A stretch of DNA of 64,000 nt from Thinopyrum elongatum (GCA_011799875.1 CM022297.1:443473292-443537291); one strand, 5' to 3'. Shown: positions 24,701 to 35,410, numbered from the stretch's first letter. Translations and numbers: made by a program. The notes: a model not told the origin generated them from the sequence alone.

Positions 24701-25525
24701 GGAAATGCACTTCTGGCCATGTCTCAAGGAATCAAGTTTGATATTCCTTACCTTTTCATTCGAAACCTTGCATGTGCAGCTAACAACCCTCAGTCTTTGA
24801 AGCCCTATGCTCCATGGATCATGTTTGTGATCAAGCAACTCATCAATGAGAAATTCTTCTGGGCTTACACTCGGAAGGTATTCTTGCCACCTGTTCATGA
24901 CACTCTGCGCATTGTGAAGGATATTGGAAAAGGCAAGGAACCAGTTGATACTACAACAAATGCATCTGCACCTGAAAATGCACCGAAGATCAAGAAGGCA
25001 AGGGTTGTAATCCCTCGCAAAGAAAATCCATCTCTTTATGAGATCTGCGTTCGCACTCAGCAGACCTTGGAAAGCCACATCAAGTTGGACAGAAAGGAGA
25101 AGCTAGAGTTAATGACTGAGCTGAATCTGCTTCATAATCACACTCGCCAAATTCTTCTTCATGAGATGGAAGCAAAGAAACGTTCATGGACTCTGCTAAG
25201 GAAGCATTACGCTTGGAAGGATTTAGCCAAAAAGGGCATCATGAAAGATTATAACTATCTGGACTTACTTGATGTTCCTCGCATCCGAAGACAAACTCCA
25301 GTGCTCCCACAGTGTTCTGCTTCAACGGATCTGTTGTTTGTCGGCCATGATGATGATACTGCAGATACAGCCGGTACTCTTATCTTCAAGCCAGATGTTC
25401 ATCGCTTCAAGTCTTCCAATGCCCAGGCTGCCACTCCTACTTGTACCTCGACCATTCCTCATTCTTCAGACTCTGATTCTTCAAGTGGTTTTCATTCTGA
25501 TTTTGAGGATTCTCCCTCGGAGTAG
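21741..25525 (+). pseudogene. Second long ORF of the copia element, unrecognised product (~1,260 codons)
   Basis: The ATG at 21741 (MVNSSEEHSGFEEEIPQQ) opens a frame that continues to TAG at 25523 with five lesions: TGA 22419, a frameshift near 22735, and TAG at 22973, 23264 and 23639. The last 628 codons are uninterrupted. The N-terminal half is charged, rich in Lys/Glu/Ser and probably disordered. A globular-looking region (about 24050-24900) has FWTEEQAVYYARILFG, ILQFYATLYISGD and WMTGKERIKYLVDQF. It resembles the plant-specific 'putative plant transposon protein' domain carried by grass retroelements. That resemblance is from memory and unproven. The C-terminus is serine/aspartate-rich. 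I see no transmembrane segment or signal peptide, so an envelope role has no support, and no polymerase or integrase motif. Confidence 0.7.
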
Positions 25526-25564
25526 TTCCTCGTATGTTTTCTCATTCCTTTTTGACACTTGTTG

Positions 25565-26524
25565 ACAAAAAGGGGGAGAATTACATCGAGTGATAGTTTA
25601 TCAGGGTTTGCAGGGTGTTTTCATTCATGTTTTGGTTTTCCCTCGAACAATTTGCTTCATGAACTTATCGCACCGCTTGTGGTGTTGAAATACTCGGATG
25701 CCATGTAACATTAATAACCCCCACCTGCAATATTATTTGCTTCATACTATCTGTCTGCAGGTACCATCGAATGTGTTTTTCCCATGAATAATTATCATCG
25801 ATGATTATCCATTTTACAGGGAAACGTATTTGCTCCTCGAAGAAGAACAAAAAAACATCATGTGATGACACTACATTGGAGAAGTACTTCGAGTACTAAT
25901 GACTTAACTGTTGTGTTTGGTTATGCTCTGAGTGTTATCCTTTATTATCTAACCTTGCAGGAAGAATATGTTAGTCTAAATTTTCATGCCTTACATTGTG
26001 AAGGTCATTATTTCACTGACAAAGTGTTTTTCCCTCACAATTATTTTTCGCATTATACTCTGTATTGCAGGGAAACCACATCTGAAGCACATCCATTCCG
26101 AGCAATATTCTTCTTATTTTCTCATGCTCTAATTTTATCGAATATCTAACATGCCGAAAAAATACATCTCGTGTGGATTCAAATTGTGTTCTGGGAAAAC
26201 CTTCATGATATATCCTTTGTCACAAATCTCTCAAAACTTACCTTACATCTAATTTTCTTTGAAGATTTTGTGAGAGGAATCACCTCATACATCGTTGAGT
26301 GCATTGAAAGAACTCAAGTATAAGATCTTTTGTCAATGACACTTATACGAAGAATGATATCGTTACCCTCCGGTTCTTCATAATCTGAAGCATATCTTAA
26401 GGGGGAGGATATTTTATCTTCGTAATTATCTCTCGTCTTTCAGTATTCTTCGCATTACATTCCATTCTTTATTTATCCCTCGATGAGATTTGTTTTGTCA
26501 ACAATCGTCCAAAAAGGGGGAGAT
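25565..26524 (+). promoter_or_regulatory. Polypurine tract with two upstream PPT-like copies
   Basis: The true PPT AAAAAGGGGGAGAT (26511-26524) abuts the 3' LTR. Very similar tracts occur at 25568-25581 (AAAAAGGGGGAGAA) and 26398-26410 (TAAGGGGGAGGAT). Multiple PPTs upstream of the 3' LTR are a reported trait of Sireviruses and support the classification. The region between is non-coding, with repeated phrases around TTGCAGGGAAAC-like text. Confidence 0.75.
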
Positions 26525-28100
26525 TGTTGGTGCAACATCTGCCTACCTTGTGTTTTGGAGATTGTTGACAGAAACAAGTATGGACTGATTTGTTTGCTAG
26601 TGCATACAGAGAGAATAAGTCCATACACAACTGAAGTATATCTGCATTGCAGAGAGGAACGAGCTATATTTGTTGAAGTCATATAGTCGAGAAGATTGAT
26701 GTGAAGAAATCGACCCCTCGAAAGTTTTCTGCTGAAGCAAAGCTTTTGATTCAGTACTATCGTCCGAAGAAATTGACTGCAGCGATGGAAGTCGAAGACA
26801 AAGTGAAGATGTAGTATTCATTTCGGTGTTCTTCTTTCATTCTTTCGAGTCATAGGACCTCCGTACTATTAAGAGGAGTATAGGTTATCGATGCTTAGAT
26901 CCGCTGTGATGCTTAGCCAAAACCTATGAAAGTTGTGAGAGAAATCTCTTTATGCTCCGAGCAAATTCTTGCCAGCAAAAGACTATGATCTTCTTCCCTG
27001 CGAGAGATTTGTCTTGGACCGAGGAGTTAGCATTACTTGCTCCGCAAGCATTGTTACCGTTGTGTTCAAATCCGACCGTTGGACTCGTGTCGTTCGGCCA
27101 TTAGCTGACCTCGATGTCTACTTTGGTCTTTTCCCATCAGGGAAGGCTGCGGCTATAAATAGCCACACCGCTCCAACATTGTCCGTTGGCTGCTCCGCTT
27201 AAGATTTCTGAGAAGATTGATTTGAGCAACCCCTCTCCAAGTGATTTGAGTTTAGGATCCACTGAGAGAAAAACCAAGAGCCCAAGCTTAGACAGTGGTT
27301 TAGCATCATAGTAGTTCTGAGTGAGAGTTCTTGTACCTATTACTCTTGAGAGTTGCGCACTCTCTAGACGGATAGGTTTCGGCTTCGAGTGTTGAAGAGT
27401 TGTTGTCCACCGAGCCAGATCTTCGGCAACCAAGAGTGATTGTGGTTCGCGAAGGTCGATCGAGGGTTTGGAGATCACCGACAAGGATCTACCACGAGTG
27501 AAATCAACCTGAGTCTGATCAGCTCTGCGTTGAAGGAGAATAGGGTGAAGAGAGTTTATCTTCCGTGTTAAGTCACAACCCCTCCAACCAGACGTAGCCC
27601 TTTGGCAGAAGGGTGAACTGGTCTACCAAATATCTCTGTCGCCATCGAGCACCACTGGTTCAATCTACTCTAACTGCATTTCCTTCAGCAGTTTATATTC
27701 ATGCTCTGTGCCGATAGTTTATCAGATCATTTCATTCTATTGTTGTCATCACGTGTATCTGTGCTCACTCTGTTTCATTCTCATCACCTGTTTTATTCGT
27801 CACCATCATATCCCTTGTATTCTCTCGTGATCATTGTATGCATCATGTTGTGTCTTGTTCTACTACATTTGTTTGCTTGCTGCATTACACTTATCGTAGT
27901 TAAACCAGTCATTTCTTGTGCACGTACTATCATTACATCCTTCATCGAGGATTGTGCTTCTAACGAAGAAGATTGATTTAGTTTATTTCCTTCGATACTC
28001 TATTCCGCTGCTGTGATTGGGATAAGCTTCAAAATCTTTGAAAGAAATTTTGATTCTCCCATTCACCCCCCCTCTGGTCGATATACTCTCGGTCCTAACA
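26525..28100 (+). mobile_element. 3' LTR of the copia element
   Basis: 1,576 bp, TGTTGGTGCAA to GGTCCTAACA, with an intact TATA-like CTATAAATAG at 27153-27162. It is followed by CTATC, the partner of CTGTC before the 5' LTR. Confidence 0.92.
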
Positions 28101-28612
28101 CTATCAATTTATCCCATTTCAGATTGGTAAATATAGAGACACGATTTAAATAACATGAACATAATATGCATTGTTCATAGTTAAGACATAGCAGGATATG
28201 ACACTATCCTGGAGTTGGTAGTTTGACCACACCACTAGATTATAGATCAACAACACAAGCATACATGCAGTGCTAAGGAAGATCACTTGCTATGTTTAGT
28301 TTAATTTACATGGTATGAATAAGAAATTAGGTTGTACAACTAAAAACTTAAATTGAGAAGGAGAAACTTATGTTTATGAACTTCTTCATAATAAACTTTA
28401 AACATGCAATTTGATGCAAATGACAAAAATAAACAGCACTGGCAGTCATTGCTATCCAAATATACACAACAAAGTTTGAAGGCTCGAGAAGGACAAACTT
28501 ACGTTAGTAATGAAGACCGACTCTATAAAGCCCTTTTCCATGTTGATGGGGGGCAATTCAAGAAGTTTACCACAGAGTCTTCTTCATAAGCATTGCCTTT
28601 ATTCTACATTTT

Positions 28613-29150
28613 GGTAAGAGTAAATATAGAAGTGATAATATAGGAACAAATGGAGATTATTTAAGATAAGATGTAGAGTGATGCTACATAATCAACTAGC
28701 TATAAATGTAGGTACATCATACAACCAAAAGGTACTGACAAGAGTAATGCAGAGCTAAACATCTACAATAGCATTGGTTTTATTCAACATTGTGGTAAGA
28801 GTAAACATATATCTGATGTGTAGAATGGATGCCAAGGGAAAATAAGCTGCAAAGTGATGGTACATGAACAACTAGCTGACAATATAAGTACAGTGATAAA
28901 GGACAACAGATACTTACAAGAACAATGTAGAGCTAAACTTCTTCTTAAGCATTGGGTTTATTCTACATTAATGTAAGCATTAATATAGATCTGATAATTA
29001 GGAGCGAACAGTGGATATGCAGGTTATCATGCACACTGATATCACATAATCAACCAGGTATGAATGTAAGTACAGCGATACAAGACAACATGTACTAACA
29101 AGAGCAAAGCAGCGAGCAACATAGTTGCGATATCCTAGGTTTTGTGGCAC
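28613..29150. repeat. Three tandem ~180-bp units in CACTA A
   Basis: Units start near 28613, 28793 and 28972 (offsets 180 and 179 bp). Each begins TAAGAGTAAAYATA-like or TAAGCATTAATATA, contains a CATAATCAACTAGCT-like phrase and a GCAGAGCTAAAC-like phrase, and (first two) ends with GCATTGGKTTTATTC. A partial fourth copy of the ending precedes the first unit (28593). The units are diverged. They lie in what appears to be intronic sequence of the minus-strand CACTA gene. Confidence 0.8.
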
Positions 29151-29267
29151 TGGTTCTATCGCCAATATAAGTGTGGTGCTATCTGATTTCTGCGGTACCA
29201 CCACCTTTTTCAAGGACTTTGCTACTACTCCTTCAGGTTCTGCAATCACCCTCTTCCTTTTAGATGT
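29104..29267 (-). pseudogene. Internal exon of a CACTA A gene (basic protein)
   Basis: On the minus strand an acceptor CTTGTGTATCAG precedes an open segment encoding SKRKRVIAEPEGVVAKSLKK and continuing VVVPQKSDSTTLILAIEPVP. It ends at a GT donor candidate near 29104. The lysine/arginine-rich start could be a nuclear localisation signal, expected of a CACTA accessory protein that binds the ends. The boundaries are read from splice signals only. Confidence 0.5.
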
Positions 29268-29427
29268 CTGATACACAAGAACAACATTTGAATGGAAAAA
29301 CATGGTTTGATGACAAATGAAATGTGTATTGATAATGGGTGGGCATGGCATCTTCACATATATGATGAATAAACTAAGCAGATGGCGGTGCAAAGAAGCA
29401 GAAGAAACGCAAGACAGCTTACGCAAG

Positions 29428-29628
29428 TTACGTGCAACCAATAAAACCTTGCCAAATTAGAACATGGATCTTGTAGGGTGAACAGGATAGGCCATCTGCC
29501 TTTGACTCCTTGAGCTCGGAATAGTCGTTAAGATCATATTCTGAACACGAATCTGTAGGTGTGGAGCGTGTGGGCTTCATTCCATCCAGAATGGAACTCA
29601 ATGCCTTGATGCCACGTTTGTTAGTCAT
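29428..29628 (-). pseudogene. Upstream exon of the same CACTA A gene
   Basis: A minus-strand frame beginning MTNKRGIKALSSILDGMKP at 29628 is acidic further on (SEYDLNDYSELKESKADG) and probably splices onward before its TAG at 29428. The sequence style matches accessory ORFs of Triticeae CACTA elements. No domain is recognised. It is separated from its last exon at 16173 by the copia insertion. Confidence 0.45.
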
Positions 29629-29695
29629 TGCACTGTTCCGGGATACTCTTCTGATGTGCGCATTCTCATATTCATTGTGATTTTGTTCAATATCT

Positions 29696-29930
29696 CACTA
29701 CTAGGGAAAAGCCTAGCAGTAGCGCGGGGTCCCGTGCTACTGATACGGCTCTACAGCTAACTTGTAACAGTAGCGCGGGTTGAACCGCGCTACTGCTTTA
29801 CATGGGTAGCAGTAGCGGGCTTCACTGAAACGCGATGCTGCTAATAGCTGTAGCGCTTTACCATAAGCAGCGCTACTGCTAAGTGCACGCTGCTGCTAAC
29901 TTCATTCCCCTCGCTACTGCTAGTTTTATT
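29696..29930. repeat. Subterminal repeats of CACTA element B
   Basis: Short direct and inverted copies of AGCAGTAGCGCGG / CCGCGCTACTGCT recur about every 25-40 bp (for example 29715, 29770, 29790, 29810, 29870, 29910). This is the characteristic end structure of this CACTA group and can fold into hairpins. Confidence 0.85.
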
Positions 29931-30155
29931 AGTTTTTGATTTTTTTTCTGCATATTTCTTTTGTTTTTGTATAGGCTTTATACAATAATCTCTAGCATAT
30001 CATACACATACAAATGTAATCATAGCATACACATACAAATAGTCTCATCAAATCATGTCATCATCATAATCATCATCCAACACAAAGTGGTCTCTCATCA
30101 TCATCTCGAAATAGCGATACAAGTCTCGAATACTTGCAACTACATCGTCATCCAT

Positions 30156-30413
30156 CTAAACAATGATATACACGAGAAGAGCTATCACTATGAGTGAGAG
30201 CGGAACTATGCAGTACATGAGGCGGTGGTTATGAGTCCTCTCTCGCGCTAGCATAAACCTCAAGTAACTAGCTTCTGCTTCTTGTCTGCTTTTGAACCCT
30301 TTATGGGTGGCGCCTGAGAACCGGTCCACTTGCGCCTGACACTCGGGCCACTCGTCGGACACTCCCGGAACCTTCCCAGTGTACACGGCATAGCACTGCT
30401 TCTTTGCCATCAA
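30156..30413 (-). CDS. Viroplasmin/RNase H1 N-terminal domain protein with C-terminal membrane segment
   Basis: An intact 85-residue frame from ATG at 30413 to TAG at 30156. Residues 4-50 match the hybrid-binding domain shared by RNase H1 N-termini and caulimovirus viroplasmin: an aromatic/Val start (CYAVYTGKVPGV), then W-ECQAQV-FSGA-HKGF with conserved Trp, Gly and Phe, then an Ala/Glu-rich helix. Known domains of this fold bind RNA-DNA hybrids or dsRNA. Residues about 64-85 (LMYCIVPLSLIVIALLVYII) form a strong hydrophobic helix, so the protein is probably membrane-anchored. No RNase H catalytic domain follows. It lies between the CACTA end repeats and the Ulp1-type gene, on the same strand. 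Its role in transposition is unknown. Confidence 0.75.
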   Translation of the reverse strand: MMAKKQCYAVYTGKVPGVSDEWPECQAQVDRFSGATHKGFKSRQEAEASYLRFMLARERTHNHRLMYCIVPLSLIVIALLVYIIV

Positions 30414-30721
30414 GGATCTAGGTACCTGTTAGAGATGCATCTTCATCAAGAGAATGTACAATCATATGAAACAAAATATACTTGAGCAACACGAAAAAGA
30501 AAGGGTTAGCAAATAGATGCAACATATAGTAAACATAAATAATCAATGCAGTTTCATCGTACACAAACTAATTAACTAGAGGTACGCAGGTCATCGTACC
30601 CAAACTAACAAAGTAGCATTACGCAAGTTCAGCACGGACCGTGGACATCACAAAGTTTCATCACTACAGAAAGTATACAAGTTCAACCGACACATATCAT
30701 CGTCATCGGCATCGTAAATCA

Positions 30722-31011
30722 CTAGAAGTTCCATCCTTCCGTATCATCGAGGATGCACCCTAGCTTCTTGAGTGGCGTGAGGTCCTGATGTTGCATGCCT
30801 ATGCGAGTTCGGACATCAGCTCGCGATATAGGGTCGTGGTGGAACATCCCCTTTTCTTCGACGACTTCTTTCATGATGATCGTCGCAATGTCCCTCTGGA
30901 TGCGAAAGAAGTCATCTCTAAGTTTATAATCCGCTTCTCCTTGAGATTCTACCCACTTGCGGATATGATCATCGCTTCTGGTTGTCATGCAAATCTTTTG
31001 GTGATCCCTTC
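30722..31011 (-). pseudogene. C-terminal exon of a CACTA Ulp1-type ORF
   Basis: The minus-strand frame ends in TAG at 30722 and encodes DHIRKWVESQGEADYKLRDD and then RDIATIIMKEVVEEKGMFHH, a segment I associate with the C-terminal end of CACTA ORFs carrying an Ulp1-like cysteine protease domain. The matching upstream part is at 45446-45709. The stretch that would hold the protease catalytic residues is in neither place, so the gene is broken by the gypsy insertion and an associated deletion. Confidence 0.55.
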
Positions 31012-34000
31012 TGTAGCGACCCGACCCAAATGGATCAAGTCTCTGTGCTTAAGTGTCATCCCTGGATCGGTATGCTGACACACACAGTACTCGAGGATTT
31101 ATAACAGAGGTAAATCACATGTATAAAGTAACGTAAATACTATTACCTCAATCCATATAGCGGAAGTAACAACAAGGTTGTGGAGTTCCCAACAACACCA
31201 ACGGCAAAGTTGAGTGTAGACATCGTAACCCTAACGTATCACTTACTCGTCGGAAGAATTCCTGCAACATGAGACGTTGCAGCCATGTAGGTCAGTACAT
31301 TGAATGTACTGGCAAATTCACACCATAGGATAATGATGAACAATATCTATCACTACATGCATATTTGGCTGGTGGAGGCTCTAAGTTTAATTTTGCACAA
31401 AGCCAATTTTTCCCTACAACAAAGGAATATATTTTATTTACTACTAAGTTTGTTGAAAACATTGAGAAGGTAACCCCAACTCAATCCCAATTAAAAGTTA
31501 ACAACCCAATCAAATTAATTAAGTAATGTGATGAGATCAAATCAATAATTCAAGTACCAGATACTCAAGATGTCCAGAACCGGGGACACGGCTAATCATG
31601 ATTAGTTTGTACACTCTGCAGAGGTTTGCGCACTTTTCCCCACAAGACTCGATCTCCTCCGTTGGATTTCTCGCACTACATGGTGTTTGAGAAACGGATG
31701 ACCGAGACACAGTCTTTCAGAAGCATTAATTCTTTCGACGGGTAAACCGTACCACCTACATCCCCTACATCTGCTAGTTTACCACTGAAAGAGGTCACAC
31801 AACATACTCAACTATGCCAGATTCCATAATGGCTTGTGGCTGCACACGGAAGTTTCTAGCTTGAATAATCTTATGATCCCTTTGAGCCTGGGTGGCAAAC
31901 CATCGGATGATCACACGGTAACCCCGGGATCTCCTAGGACAACACTGGATTCCCAGGTGTCCGGGCAAGCCACTGGTATCCCCAGGGTGCCCCAAACCAT
32001 TCCACCCAGATGTGTATTAAAGTAGCCACCTTAAGTTAAACCTTAGTTAACAATAACTCTCACATCTTTCATGAATTCTCTCAAACCAAACCACGTCTAC
32101 GAGCTTAGCATAGCAAAGTAAGCATAACGTAATAACTCCCAAGGTTTGAATATAAGACAATAGGTTCTACCTCATCAACTACTTCCCAGTACCCACAAGT
32201 TAATCACATCCTAATCATGCAGTGTTTGAGGATTGTAACTAATGCATAAAAACTGGGTAATAAGGAAGTATGATAAATGTGTTACTTGCCTTGTACTGTT
32301 GATGAAGATCCTTCGCACTCATAATTCCTGATAGTTCTACTCGTCACACTCCGTTCAGTCTATCGTAAGCAAACAATTGCATACATAAGCACTCATGCAA
32401 AAGAATCGAAGAAAAGATCTCGGAAAACTTCGAAAACAAACAATTAACTCTTGTAACAGAAAACAATTTCTAACAGTACCAAAATTGGGTGGATTTGGTC
32501 TTATCAGAAAGTTTAGATCAAGAGCTTCAATTAGCAAAAAGAATCAATTAAATCGGAGTTACGAAACTCAAGTTATGAACAAAAGAAGTTCAAATTCAAA
32601 TCTATTTGAAACCAAATTTTAAACTTTCAAAAATATGTTTAAGTTGGTTATCTGGACAGAGGGGATCAAAACGAAGAAGTTGGCATTGGTTTCGTTGGAT
32701 TTGGATAAACAGTTTAAAAGTTGTGAGGGTTTGAAAATCAGGGACTAATCTGTAAGAAACTTATTTGTAACTGGGTCCCTGGCTACAAAACAGAAACACT
32801 AACGAACGAACGTTTGCTACAGAGACTTAAGCGATGAATTCGTCCGCTACAGAGGCTAACCTAGTGAGCGTTCGCTAAATAACAAAAATAAATAATAAGC
32901 GGGTTTAAAACTAAAACCGAACCCTAAAGAGAAAACCGGATCGGACCGGGGACGGTTTATTACCGGTCCGGAAGAACCGGCGGTTCGACGGCGGCGGCGG
33001 TTTCCGGCGAGACGGCGGTGGCGGCGACTTGGATCGGGCGGCGGCTCAGGGGTCGGCGACGATGGGCGGAGGCGGCGGCGAGAAGCAGTGGCGAGGCGGG
33101 ACGGCGCGGGGCGGCGACGCGAAGCGGCGGCGGCGACTTGCGAGGGCGGCGGCGCGGCTCGGGAGGGGGAGCGAGGGGTCCGGGGCGGCGCTACTTAAGG
33201 ATGGGAGGGGCGGCGTGTTGCGTGGAGGAGGGGGCAGGGCAAGGCGGTGGCGGCTCGGACTCCGGCGGAGTCCGGCTTGGGCACGGCGGGGAAGGCGACG
33301 GCGCGTTGGGCCGGCTGGGCCTTCGGCCCAGTTCGGTCCGAAAGTTTTTTTTAAAGAATTTTACAGAAAATAAAAAGAAAACAATAAATAATAAAAATGA
33401 TATATAGGCATATTATATATCAAAATTTTCAGAAAAAGATAATCTACAATGTGAACATTTTTCTAGCATCAAATAAAATACACAAAAATTTAAATAAAGC
33501 AAACAGTGCTACTGCTGCAATAAAACCCAAAAAAAATCATTTTAAAAATACCAAAATGATTTCAAATTTATTTCTCTCCAATTTTCTATTGAAGGGAATC
33601 ATTTTACCCTAATTTCCATATATTTTATTTTTGGAGAAAAATAATTTGAATAAAAACCAAATAACTCCAAATTGAAAATAATTTTCAAAGGGACTTTAAA
33701 TTTTGATTCTTTGAAACTTCCAACTCATATTTCATAAGATTTGAAGAAGTCATTTTATCTTCTCTCATGAAAATTATTGAGTTGCATAAAGTTTCTGAAG
33801 TTGAAATATTTTCAAATGAAATTCAGATCTTTTCGAAACCCCTTTTAAATTAGAAGAAGTCATGTTATCTTCACTCTAGGGTTTGTAATGAAATAGATTT
33901 GAATTCAAGGAGATCATAAATGCAAGGTGAAAGTTTTGGGAAAGTCATTTTATTCCCTCTCAAAAAAAGTTTCAAATTTCACTCAATTTCACACAAACAA

Positions 34001-34078
34001 CCACACCCTAATCAAACAATCAATCAAAACTATTTATTTAATATAACATTCCAAAATTTAGAATTTTGCGATGTTACA
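31012..34078 (-). mobile_element. 3' LTR of a gag-only gypsy element, 3.07 kb
   Basis: The left end TGTAGCGACCCGACC and right end GCGATGTTACA bound a long LTR. A purine-tract complement and gag-bearing internal sequence follow to the right, which sets the minus orientation. A GC-rich block (32990-33330) precedes an AT-rich one. Open frames in the GC block have no recognisable content. The second LTR is not present in the window: the element is cut off at 37135. Confidence 0.75.
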
Positions 34079-35410
34079 AACCTACCACCCTTAAAATGAA
34101 TCTCGCCCTCGAGATTCGGAGAGGCTAGCAAGAAATAGGTTAGGTTCAGGGTCTCCTCAAAATCCGTTGATTGTCGCGAAGATCTGGGATGCTACCACCC
34201 TTAGAAGCATGGTTACGGTTCCATCAAAACTCATGTACTCCATCCTTATTGTTGACAGTGTCGATCTTCTCAGATCTTCAGGGTCATTTCCTTCTCTGGG
34301 CTCTTCCGGTAGTGGCATAACCTTTTCCTCAATCCTTGTGTCCTTGCATCATGGTAATTAAGGTTCTTCGGCGACTGGGTCTTCTTTAGCTGACAGGTCT
34401 GGCGCCAATACTAAACAACTATCGATATCTCATGGTGGTGATCAAACAATTTGACTGGGTCCCTACAGAAAATGGGTCTGGGCTTCATTCTCACCGTATG
34501 ACCTACGATTGGCAACAGCTGCCTTGTACAAGGGAAAATTGTCATACCATTCTAAGGTTTAAACAAGGTTTTGATCGTCGTCGCTCTACTATGGGTAAGT
34601 CACTCAGATTTACCATCCCATATAGCAAGGCGAATAATAAGAGTAAGTCGGTATGGTGATCAATCCATCCCGCACCCAAATCATTACCTTGTACATGGTT
34701 TAGCGAATCTCGCATTCTAACACTCGGTCATCCTCACAAGCATTGCAGAATTTCTCTTGTCGACGAACCGAGTTCGGATAAATCCATGGATTCTGCAAGC
34801 CAAACAACCTCTATCGTTTCTTCACAACTCTCAGGTTTTGCGTAACTCCTATAAGATCGTCTGTTGAAAAAGTCGTATCTTCTTCCAGGGTTTTTCCTTC
34901 AGCAAGAGTGTGCTTGCTTCTTGGCAGGTCCTGGAGCGTGTGGGTCATGGGCTCACCTCCTCACGTTTATAGCTTCAACTCATACTGGGGTTATAATTGC
35001 TCCTTATTACCAACATTATACTTCCTTTATAACCAATAGTACTTCATCCCTTCATATTCTTGGGGTATCCCACATATCGAGATAAAACTCGTACTTTGTC
35101 CGAAGTCCACTTCGTGGAATATCATTATCTTTTCCAGGGGTCAAGGGTCCTCACAGGGTACTACCACCCTTGAATGCACAAAGTCTTCCATAGACCATAT
35201 TTCTCATATCCTCGAAAATGGTCAAAATCTTTCTTCATAGAGTAACAACTCAATAAAATTCAACTTATGAAATCATGACACATGAACTTTATTGATTTCA
35301 TGAATTTACTACAATCTTCTTGCATTTCCATTACATTCCTCAACTCAACACCTGAGTCTAAAAAAAAGAATTGTTCCCACTACTACTACTATATTTCTTT
35401 TTTGACACCA
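34079..35410 (-). mobile_element. Non-coding internal region of the gag-only gypsy element
   Basis: Between the gag stop (35411) and the LTR I find no protease, RT, RNase H or integrase. At 34079-34093 is the complement of a purine tract, and at 34098-34117 a palindrome GAATCTCG-CCCT-CGAGATTC. The layout gag, non-coding, LTR indicates a non-autonomous derivative, probably of a chromovirus (Tekay/Del-like). Confidence 0.65.

Larger units (their letters stand above)
16565..28100 (+). mobile_element. Copia (Sirevirus-type) element without pol, 11.5 kb
   Basis: A complete LTR element with LTRs 16565-18185 and 26525-28100, both TGTTRGTGCAA to GTCCTAACA. A 5-bp target duplication CTGTC/CTATC (16560-16564, 28101-28105) has one mismatch. 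The PBS is at 18187 and the PPT at 26511. The interior carries a Sirevirus-like gag and then a second long frame (21741-25525). The usual protease, integrase, RT and RNase H are absent: between gag and the second frame there are only about 1,000 bp, and they look like a promoter and leader. In a 120-bp sample (17281-17400 against 27199-27318) I count four LTR differences. It must rely on another element's enzymes. Confidence 0.9.
28101..29695 (-). mobile_element. CACTA element A, continuation
   Basis: Sequence resumes with the duplicated target of the copia element and carries minus-strand exon-like segments plus a tandem array. It ends at 29695, where CACTA element B begins. The rest of CACTA A should lie beyond CACTA B, outside the window. 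Confidence 0.7.
29696..31011 (-). mobile_element. CACTA element B, left end
   Basis: The terminus CACTACTAGGGAAAAGCC follows a possible 3-bp target TCT (29693-29695). Next come subterminal repeats and two minus-strand coding segments. The element is cut at 31012 by a gypsy LTR, and related CACTA coding sequence reappears at 45446. The far terminus is not in the window. Confidence 0.82.

Noticed and set aside
21741..25525. Envelope-like protein, as reported for some Sireviruses
   Set aside because: No signal peptide, transmembrane segment or coiled-coil fusion-like layout is visible, and pol is missing before it.
29696..29930. CRISPR-like or satellite array
   Set aside because: Short inverted and direct AGCAGTAGCGCGG words next to a CACTA terminus are the usual subterminal repeats. 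Spacing is irregular, and this is a plant nuclear sequence.
30156..30413. Fragment of an integrated caulimovirus (pararetrovirus)
   Set aside because: Only the viroplasmin-type domain is present, with no movement protein, coat or RT nearby. It lies on the coding strand of a CACTA element with clear terminal repeats.
33018..33407. 129-codon Gly/Arg-rich plus-strand frame inside the gypsy LTR
   Set aside because: Low-complexity translation of a GC-rich LTR block with an overlapping frame in another phase. No motif.
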